In this document: one piece after another, positions 57,901 through 64,000 of the stretch
Layout: every line of letters starts with the position of its first letter
Numbering within the stretch: the stretch's first letter is position 1
The notes under the pieces: model-generated
Seen by the model: only the letters and a program-made list of their open reading frames with translations
Databases searched by the model: none
Told to the model about the DNA's origin: nothing
Made by a program: the position numbers and the translations under genes
Origin: Schistocerca nitens
Taxonomy: Eukaryota; Arthropoda; Insecta; Orthoptera; Acrididae
DNA: 64,000 nt
NCBI RefSeq assembly: GCF_023898315.1
Contig: NC_064619.1
Span: 371,272,150 to 371,336,149, forward strand
Direction: 5' to 3'

Positions 57901-58697
57901 CCAACACATGGCTAAGAAAAGACAATATATACAGTGAGACGGAAGGATTCATGATTGCAATACAGGATCAAACAATAAACACCAGATATTACAGCAAGCA
58001 TATTATTAAAGATCCCAATACCACAACAGATAAATGCAGACTTTGCAAACAACAAATAGAAACAGTAGATCACATCACAAGCGGATGTAAAATACTAGCA
58101 AATACAGAATACCCCAGAAGACATGACAATGTAGCAAAAATAATACATCAACAGCTTGCCTTACAACATAAACTTATAAAACAACACGTTCCCACATACA
58201 AGTATGCACCACAAAATGTAGTGGAGAATGATGAATACAAATTATACTGGAACAGAACCATTATAACAGATAAAACAACACCACATAACAAACCTGACAT
58301 CATACTCACCAATAAAAAGAAGAAATTAACACAACTAATCGAAATATCCATACCCAATACAACAAATATACCAAAGAAAACGGGAGAAAAAATTGAAAAT
58401 CCAACTGGCTGAGGAAGTCAAGGACATGTGGCATCAGGATAAAGTTGACATTATACCAATCATACTATCAACTACAGGAGTCATACCACACAATATCCAC
58501 CAGTACATCAATGCAATAGAGCTACATCCAAACTTATATATACAACTACAGAAATCCGTAATTATTGATACGTGTTCAATTACCCGAAAGTTCCTAAATG
58601 CAATATAACATATACCATACAGTTAAAAGGAAGTGACGCTTGATCAAGGTTCACGTCACTTTCCATTTTTAACCAGACATAATGTCTGAGAAAGGAA
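54949..58697 (+). mobile_element. R4/Dong-clade LINE with restriction-like endonuclease, nearly full length
   Basis: The element is 3.75 kb between TAA repeats. It has a short 5' UTR, then an ORF with an N-terminal DNA-binding-like region, a central RT and a C-terminal CCHC plus restriction-like endonuclease. The 3' UTR ends 'gtctgagaaaggaaa'. The Dong element of silkworm (R4 clade) is known to insert specifically into TAA repeats, and this copy shows the same target. Defects are few: two in-frame stops and two frameshifts. Confidence 0.85.
55058..58608 (+). pseudogene. Dong-like LINE ORF: RT and restriction-like endonuclease, four lesions
   Basis: The N-terminal part (55058-about 55830) has a Myb-like RMRWSDEVNRHLMFCYYQAT followed by RYPELKFLTEQRLADQIRVI. 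The RT shows INSTHNWKAPGKGKIANFWQ, YHPITCLPTIYKILTSVITQ, YAYIDYQKAFDSVPHSWLL, YQGDSLSPFWFCLALNPLS and the catalytic LLYMDDLKLLA (about 57110-57140), with YMDD where many LINEs have YADD. The C-terminus has the zinc motif CRLCKQQIETVDHITSGC, then the nuclease KPDIILTNKKKKLTQLIEIS and KDMWHQDKVDIIPIIL. Lesions are a frameshift near 55820, TGA at 56106, TAG at 56970 and a frameshift near 58390. The family makes a site-specific nick and copies its RNA there. Confidence 0.8.
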
Positions 58698-58959
58698 AAT
58701 AATAATAATCATGAAGTGGCAGAGCACCTGTCTCTGAACAAGTGGAAATAGGAAGAGGAATGAAGGCCCTGGTACTTAAAGTATGGTTTATCACAATGCA
58801 GGCAGTAGTGGAGAAAGAAAAAGCCAGTCAAGGACTGGTCTTTATTATCTTCCACGACATTCTGAACACAATTGTCATCACTCATGAGTTTCCTCCCCTA
58901 CCCCAACCACTCAAAAAGCCTGCCGAATTGCAGCAGTAGAGGAAATGTTACAGCTGTCA

Positions 58960-59260
58960 GGCCAAGCCAGATAACTTCTTTACTTCCTAATCATAAAGGA
59001 CAGCTGGGTGTGTCAGTATGACCCAGAAGTAAAGGTCCAAAGTAAGCAGTGGAAATTTGTGGATTCACCGCCACTGAAAAAGGCGAAGGCACAGTCATCT
59101 GGCAAGGTGATGCTGGTGTGATACCAACAGATTCTGATTTTAAGGGACAAACTGTCACACAATCATACTGCCTAAAATACATAATGAGGTTATGGTACAC
59201 ATTAAGTGAAGCATTGTGAAAAGTTGTCAAAGAGAAAGTTTTGCTGAATCCTTATGTGAC
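58960..59260 (+). mobile_element. Mariner-family relic, first-aspartate region
   Basis: The plus strand reads KDSWVCQYDPEVKVQSKQWK, then FVDSPPLKKAKAQSSGKVML. This matches DESWVY.YDPE.K.QS.QW....SPRPKKAR....KVML of mariner transposases. The first catalytic residue block reads KDSW instead of DESW. It is a short old fragment. Confidence 0.6.
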
Positions 59261-59999
59261 TGGGCTTTCTGCACAGGACACAGTCATACATGCTGTTTCT
59301 TTGAGCTCTCAAATTTTTGCTTCACTCTATTGTACAGGTCAGTTTGTGACCCCTAGGGTGGCAGGCGGATTAGGCTGACGGTATGTCAGATTGTAGTGCA
59401 GTTCCCCTACTGAGATGTGGACTGTGGTGGCAGTGGCAGGAGTTGAATGGTGGCCCATCAAGAAAACATCCCTTATTAAGAAAGCCGTTTATTCATAAAT
59501 TAAAAGACAGTATAGAGCTGGAGAGACAACCATTGCCTTGCTGGGCCTGCTAGAATTTCCCAATGACAGCACCCTTCTCCTGTAAGCCAACAGGTGGGAC
59601 GCCAGGAACACTGTTGGGCTACTATGACTTCATCCATCCTGGTGTTCCTGTGTAGACAGCTCCTTTTGAGATCCTGCCTGGCATTGTGGATGTTACAGCC
59701 TTGCCTTTGACGTGCTGGCCTCTATATTCTGCAGCAGCATCATCGCACTGAAATGAGTGGTAGGACGACATTCTGCTTAATGGACACAGTAGTAAATTCT
59801 TCATATGTGTGGCCATATTGTCTGTAGTGGCTTTACGCTTCTTGAGTGTATTTTCATCCTGTTGTTGCAACTTCAAAAAATGAATGTTTTTTTTCACCAG
59901 ATACATTTTGCTTTATTGAGGTAAAGCAGCATCAAGCAGAAATCACCACCACTGTTGATGCTTCTGGTGAATAAAACTCACATTATTTGTAGTTGCAAT
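59261..59999. other. Unidentified; weak minus-strand frame
   Basis: A minus-strand frame at 59906-59622 (94 codons, starting MYLVKKNIHFLKLQQQ) is followed by more partly open sequence to about 59450 in other frames. I recognise no family. It may be inserted between two halves of an old mariner (58960-59260 and 60000-60260). Confidence 0.3.
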
Positions 60000-60260
60000 G
60001 ATCCAACGAAAATGCCCTGCGAAGCTGTGCTGCAGTACCATATTCTCCTAATATTGCACACGATGACTTCTTCCTCTTTCTTTGGATGAAGAAACATTGC
60101 ATGGCAGGCATTTACATAAAAAGATAGGAGATTTTGGAGATGGACTAGTTCCCAAACAACCAGAATTCAGGTTTCCGCAACAAAAACTTTGTCTGCTCAT
60201 CCGTAGCTGGGAAAAATTTGTTTGCACAGAAGGTTGAATATGCCTTATTAATGCCATCAC
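60000..60260 (+). mobile_element. Possible mariner relic, third-aspartate region
   Basis: The plus strand around 60060-60110 reads DDFFLFLWMKKHCMAG, resembling the D(F/Y)HLFPKMKKHLAG block of mariners. The following sequence (FRNKNFVCSS and onward) has no further clear motif. It could be the 3' half of the relic at 58960-59260. Confidence 0.35.
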
Positions 60261-60339
60261 AAAATTTTATTTGACTTTCCCTCATATTTATTTCACCTGT
60301 TTTGGGTAATTGTTCCATAATTCTCCTTTTGAAAATCTC

Positions 60340-60650
60340 AGCAACCTTTGTTTCTTTTAAAGTTATCCTGGCCCTATCTCTTTAATTTACTACCTGTTGG
60401 CAATTTATTCAGTCACATTCTACAGTTTGTAACCATACATTATCAGTGTCCAAATCTGCCCCTGTAAGTGTTTTGCAGTTTAAAATTTGCTTTCAAAATA
60501 TGTCAGTGTTACATGATCTAATCAGGAACCTGGTTCCTCCATGCCACTTCCATGCATATAACCTTCTATCGTGCTTTTTAAATGAAGTGTGTTAGCATTT
60601 GTTAAACTGTACTCCGTGCAAAATTCTACCATGAATGGCCACCAGTTTGT
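60340..60650 (-). mobile_element. Old RTE LINE fragment, endonuclease region
   Basis: It matches by eye the antisense of the young RTE copy around 43680-43850. Examples are 'atgatctaatcaggaacctg', 'catgcatataaccttctatc', 'gtgttagcatttgttaaact' and 'ccgtgcaaaattctaccatg'. It is short and diverged. Confidence 0.6.
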
Positions 60651-61039
60651 TTGACATGTGGGAGAGTTTGACAGAGATTCCAAAGAAACTGAACAAATCA
60701 GATTTAAATGATGAATCTAGGAATAGGCAACAACTCCCTGTGTCTCACTCTCACAGGGCTCATGAGGACGAGGTTGCATAAACCCCTTTGACATACTTTG
60801 GCGAGTCTGACTCATGTAACAAGTTTGGACCAAACATGAATATCTTGAGGCAGACTTGTGGAAACAATAGCATGCCAAACATAAACGTTGGGAGTCTTTT
60901 GAGACAACTTGTCAGTTACAATTGTGGTTTAATTCTTACCACTACCCTGTGAGAATTTATAAAAGTTTGTGAAATCTACATGTTTACAGAACAAGCTTGC
61001 TAGTTGTTTTGTTCTTTAATCTTTGAAGAAAAATTTATT
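60651..61039. other. No gene recognised
   Basis: Spacer between the RTE relic and the piggyBac-like relic. No motif is supportable. Confidence 0.5.
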
Positions 61040-61564
61040 AAACCCTTAAATAATATTAATAGAGGAGCATTTACATATACTTCGTGATGAAGAATCCAGC
61101 GATAGCCATGTGATTGTAAAAAGTAGAAAGTGTGGCGATAGTGAAGAGGAAAATTCAATAACAAAATCATGTGTGTTACGGATTTGATAGAAAGCAAGAA
61201 CACACCAATCATTTGGAAAATTTTGAGGCTCGTGGTATAAAAGCACCTGTTTCAAATTATCTAAGTGAAAACCCAGGGTTATTATAACTGCTTTCTATTA
61301 GGTTTTACAGCACATTTCAGAAAATACTTGCTATGGAAACAAACCTCTTTGCACGTTAGATAATAGAAAACAAATAGAAAAAACAGGAAGTGGTCGGTAA
61401 TCTGTTGAAATTAACAAAGTGGAGACTTACTATGCACTGTGCATTTTGATGGCTCATCTCAGAAAACCAAATATCAAAATGTATTGGTCTAAAGACCAGT
61501 AGTAAAAATGCTGATATTTAAGAAAGTAATGCCTTTTGAAAGTTTGAAACAAGTTTTGAGATTA
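61040..61564 (+). mobile_element. piggyBac-like transposon relic, 5' part
   Basis: The plus strand shows an acidic N-terminus (DEESSDSHVIVKSRKCGDSE, then EEN) and, in the conserved core, KTGSGR, VEINKVETYYALCILMAHLR and KPNIKMYWS, then IFKKVMPFESFKQVLR. This matches the piggyBac/PGBD pattern (ETN.YA....W..V...E...F.GL.ILMG...KP.I..YWS). Stops are present. The reading resumes after the mariner insertion at 62858. Confidence 0.6.
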
Positions 61565-62857
61565 CGAGGTCTGTCTAAAAAGTATTTGACCTTTGATTTT
61601 GCCGCGCAAAATAGAGATGATAGTGTGGCGCCACTGTAAAGGAGGAGACCTTTATGCCCATACGTGAATTTAGTCCCTGCCTTCCAGCGCATCAGTAGCT
61701 GCCTGTCGGTCACTGAGTGAGGTGCTACACAACGTATTCGTCAGATTACCAATTCTTTCAAGATGACTGAACGTGTTTGGCAAAGACACTGCATCAAATT
61801 TTGTCAGGAGCTTGGTGATTCTCAAAGCAAAACAGTTTGTAAGATTCAGCAGGTGTTTGGAGAAGATGCGATGGGTGTAACACAAATTAAGAAGTGGTTC
61901 AACCAATTCAAAAACGGCCGCACATCGGTAGAGAGGGACCAGTGTTCTGGCAGGTCCCAAACTGCTCGGAGTGCAGTTGTTGTTGAGAGACTGCAAAATT
62001 TGGTGATGGCAGATCGTCATTTGACCATGCGGGAGATTGCCCAAGAGGTTGGGGTGAGTAAAGATTCTGCACATGCAATTTTGCGTGATGATTTGAACAT
62101 GCATAGATTAGTTGCAAAATTCGTGGCCAAGTTGTTATCGCCGGAACAAAAAGACCTCCGTTTTGATGTTGCAAAGGACCTTCTGGACACCATCAACACT
62201 GATCCAGTGATAACTGGAGATGAGTCATGGGTGTACAGGTATGACCCAGAAACAAAAAGACAGTCTTCACAGTGGAAGCATCCTGAGTTCTCCAAGGCTG
62301 AAGAAAGTGTGGCAGGTGCGAAGAAAAATAAAGGTGATGCTGACTGTCTTCTTTGATGTCCATGGAATTGTGCATCACGAATACGTACTGGAAGGACAAA
62401 CAGTGACTATCAAGATGTTCTCCAGAGACTGTGTGACGCAGTTCAACACAAAAGACCAGACATGGACGGCAAAAAACTGGCAATTGCATCACGACAATGC
62501 CCCCGCACATTCATCCCACTTGACCCAAAATTTCTTGGCCAAACATGGAATTACAGCCATTTGCCAACCTCCCTACTCTCCAGACATGGTTCCTTGTGAC
62601 TTCTGGTTGTTTCCAAAATTGAAGATGCCACTGAAAGGATCCCATTTTGAGAGTAGAGAAGAGAGAATGTGGAACATGATAACGGAGCTGAACACCATTC
62701 CAAAAGGCAACTTCCAGAGGTGTTTCCAGCATCGGTGGGCTAAGTGTGTGCAAGCACAAGGGGCCTACTTTGGAGAAGGGGATTAGGGTCCCAATCCTGT
62801 CAGGGTTTGGAAATATTTTTTGTGGCCAAAGGTCGGATACTTTTTAGATAGGCCTAG
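61565..62857 (+). mobile_element. Mariner transposon, complete ends, decayed transposase
   Basis: The element is 1293 bp, the usual mariner length. The left end 'cgaggtctgtctaaaaagta' followed by 'tttgaccttt' is the inverted counterpart of the right end 'aaaggtcggatac' followed by 'tttttagataggcctag'. A TA lies at the left (61563-61564), with 'caTA' at the right (TA at 62860-62861). It sits inside a piggyBac-like relic whose coding sequence continues on both sides. End positions are certain to within about 3 nt. Confidence 0.9.
61763..62786 (+). pseudogene. Mariner transposase (DD34D), frameshifted
   Basis: ATG 61763 opens MTERVWQRHCIKFCQELGDS. The helix-turn-helix region follows (VTQIKKWFNQFKNGRTSVER, LTMREIAQEVGVSKDSAHAI). 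The catalytic residues are D in VITGDESWVYRYDPETKRQS, D in WQLHHDNAPAHSS, and D in YSPDMVPCDFWLFPKLKMPL. Exactly 34 residues lie between the second and third D, so it is DD34D mariner. The N-terminal frame is lost near 62290 (KHPE then SSPRLKK in another frame). A short segment around 62400-62460 reads best in yet another frame (YQDVLQRLCDAVQHKRPD), so about three indels have occurred. The whole span, 1024 nt, is close to a family-length ORF. It is similar in sequence to the SETMAR/FLJ37770-type mariner group. Confidence 0.85.
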
Positions 62858-63060
62858 CATATTTTAACAATAATGCAACTACTGACAACACTGATCTGCT
62901 TCGAAAGATAAGACATATCATCAACATGTGGAATGAGAAATTTACACACAAGGTAAATGACAGTATAGATATGTGGTGTTGTCCAAAGAGCAAGGTGCCA
63001 AAGCAAGCTGCAGTGGTTCTTCTACTTATGGCTGGGCATGGACCACTCAGCCCAGTCTGT
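62858..63060 (+). mobile_element. piggyBac-like relic, continuation after the mariner
   Basis: It reads FNNNATTDNTDLLRKIRHII, NMWNEKFTHKVNDSIDM, then WCCPKSKVPKQAAVVLLL. This continues the piggyBac core (FVDN......DRL.KIRP.ID..NEKF......SIDE). The frame then fades. It shows that the mariner inserted into an existing piggyBac-like copy. Confidence 0.6.
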
Positions 63061-63391
63061 GAACATCAGTAGCATTGTTTTCTAGTAGTCCAAGTGTGTG
63101 TTCTAAATATTAGGATGAAATCGGTGTGAAAGTTATTGTTAAAAGTACGCTGGAGTGAAGGGACTAGAAATGTGTGTGTATTAAGTGATACATTAATGTT
63201 CAGAGACAGTTGTAAATAGTCATGATTATTCCTATGGAAATGAATTGTAAAAAGTTAAGTAATTTTTCTTATCGATGTTGTAATAATGTAAACTAATATT
63301 TTGTGCGTTGTTTTATCCACTTGGTCTCCTCTCTGAGCAAGTAAAGAACCCACCATTGTCCAGTACTACAAAATATAAAGTGTATTTAGCA
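63061..63391. other. No gene recognised
   Basis: AT-rich spacer that may be the 3' end of the piggyBac-like relic. No terminal repeat is identified. Confidence 0.45.
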
Positions 63392-64000
63392 TGTTGTTGT
63401 TGTTGTTGTTGTTGTTGAGGTCTTCAGTCCTGAGACTGGTTTGATGCAGCTCTCCATGCTACTCTATCCTGTTCAAGCTTCTTCATCTCCCAGTATCTGC
63501 TGCAGCCTACATCCTTCTGAATCTGCTTAGTGTATTCATCTCTAGGTCTCCCTCTACGATTTTTGTCCTCCACGCTGCCCTCCAATACTAAATTGGTGAT
63601 CCCTTGATGCCTCAGAACATGTCCTACCAACCGATCCCTTCTTCTAGTCAACTTGTGCCACAAACTCCTCTTCTCCTCAATTCTGTTCAATACCTCCTCA
63701 TTAGTTACGTGATCTACCCATCTAATCTTCAGCATTCTTCTGTAGCACCACATTTCGAAAGCTTCTATTCTCTTCTTGTCCAAACTATTTATCGTCGATG
63801 TTTCACTTCCATACATGGCTACACTCCACACAAATACTTTCAGAAACGACTTCCTGACACTTAAATCTACACTCGATGTTAGCAAATTTCTCTTCTTCAG
63901 AAATGCTTTGCTTGCCACTGCCAGTCTACATTTTATATCCTCTCTACTTCAACCATCATCAGTTACTTTGTTCCCCAAATAGCAAAACTCCTGTACTACT
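63392..64000 (-). mobile_element. RTE-clade LINE, second young copy, 3' end (runs off window)
   Basis: The 164-codon frame at 63918-63424 (MASKAFLKKRNLLTSSVDLS to ASNQSQD) aligns without gaps to the frame at 42037-41543 of the other RTE copy, with about 19 differences. It contains FVWSVAMYGSET, WCYRRMLKIRWVDHVTNEEV, LVGHVLRHQG and GRPRDEYTKQIQKDVG. The 3' tail is (CAA)n on the minus strand (63392-63418), unlike the CCA/CCACGA tail of the first copy. The 5' part lies beyond position 64000. Confidence 0.85.

Noticed and set aside
1-64000. LTR retroelements, Polintons or viral fossils
   Set aside because: I looked for paired LTRs, primer-binding sites, protease/integrase or capsid motifs and saw none that I could support. 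All RTs found fit LINE or Penelope types.

Overview
The window looks like nuclear DNA of a large-genome insect, most likely an orthopteran such as a grasshopper or locust. The evidence is one 14 kb intron, very dense and varied repeats (RTE, CR1-type, R1, R4/Dong, Penelope, mariner, Tc1, piggyBac, several foldback MITEs) and SINE and MITE types that I recall from grasshopper sequence. The species call is inference. No bacterial-style operons, CRISPR arrays, tRNA genes or LTR/viral elements were recognised.

Host genes. (1) 1951-2405 (+) is probably the last coding exon of an unidentified polyglutamine protein, followed by about 4 kb of largely repeat-free sequence that reads as a long 3' UTR. 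(2) 33894-32805 (-) is a complete three-exon SERF-family gene (65 aa). (3) 34330-51494 (+) is a complete three-exon PEX11 peroxisomal membrane protein gene (237 aa), head to head with SERF across a 435 bp gap that probably holds a shared promoter. (4) 52456-52595 is an orphan exon-like ORF just downstream of PEX11, with a splice acceptor and the same phase as PEX11 exon 3.

Repeat landscape. 7.4-9.8 kb: two old mariner relics. 10.2-17.3 kb: a SINE, a LINE ORF1 scrap, and an R1-clade LINE split by a CR1-type LINE whose ORF1 carries an SGNH-esterase-like domain. 18.7-24.8 kb: LINE scraps in both orientations, a 2.2 kb foldback element with three 382 bp tandem units inside it, and a 5S-rRNA-derived SINE. 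25.2-28.9 kb: mariner pieces, one split by a 952 bp foldback MITE with TAA target duplications and Pol III-like boxes in both arms, then an RTE relic and a smaller MITE. 31.3 kb: a long palindrome. 34.9-50 kb (PEX11 introns): a Tc1 relic, an unrecognised DDE-like transposase relic between long inverted repeats, a near-complete RTE LINE, a second CR1-type LINE and two Penelope-like fragments head to head. 53-64 kb: RTE relics, a nearly full-length Dong/R4 LINE sitting in a (TAA)n microsatellite, a piggyBac-like relic split by a nearly complete mariner, and the 3' end of a second RTE copy at the window edge.

Most of the sequence is therefore decayed mobile DNA that inserted around and inside a few housekeeping genes. 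The items most worth follow-up are the foldback MITE with internal Pol III boxes, the unidentified transposase with its inverted repeats, the orphan exon after PEX11, and the alternative acceptors at the polyQ exon.
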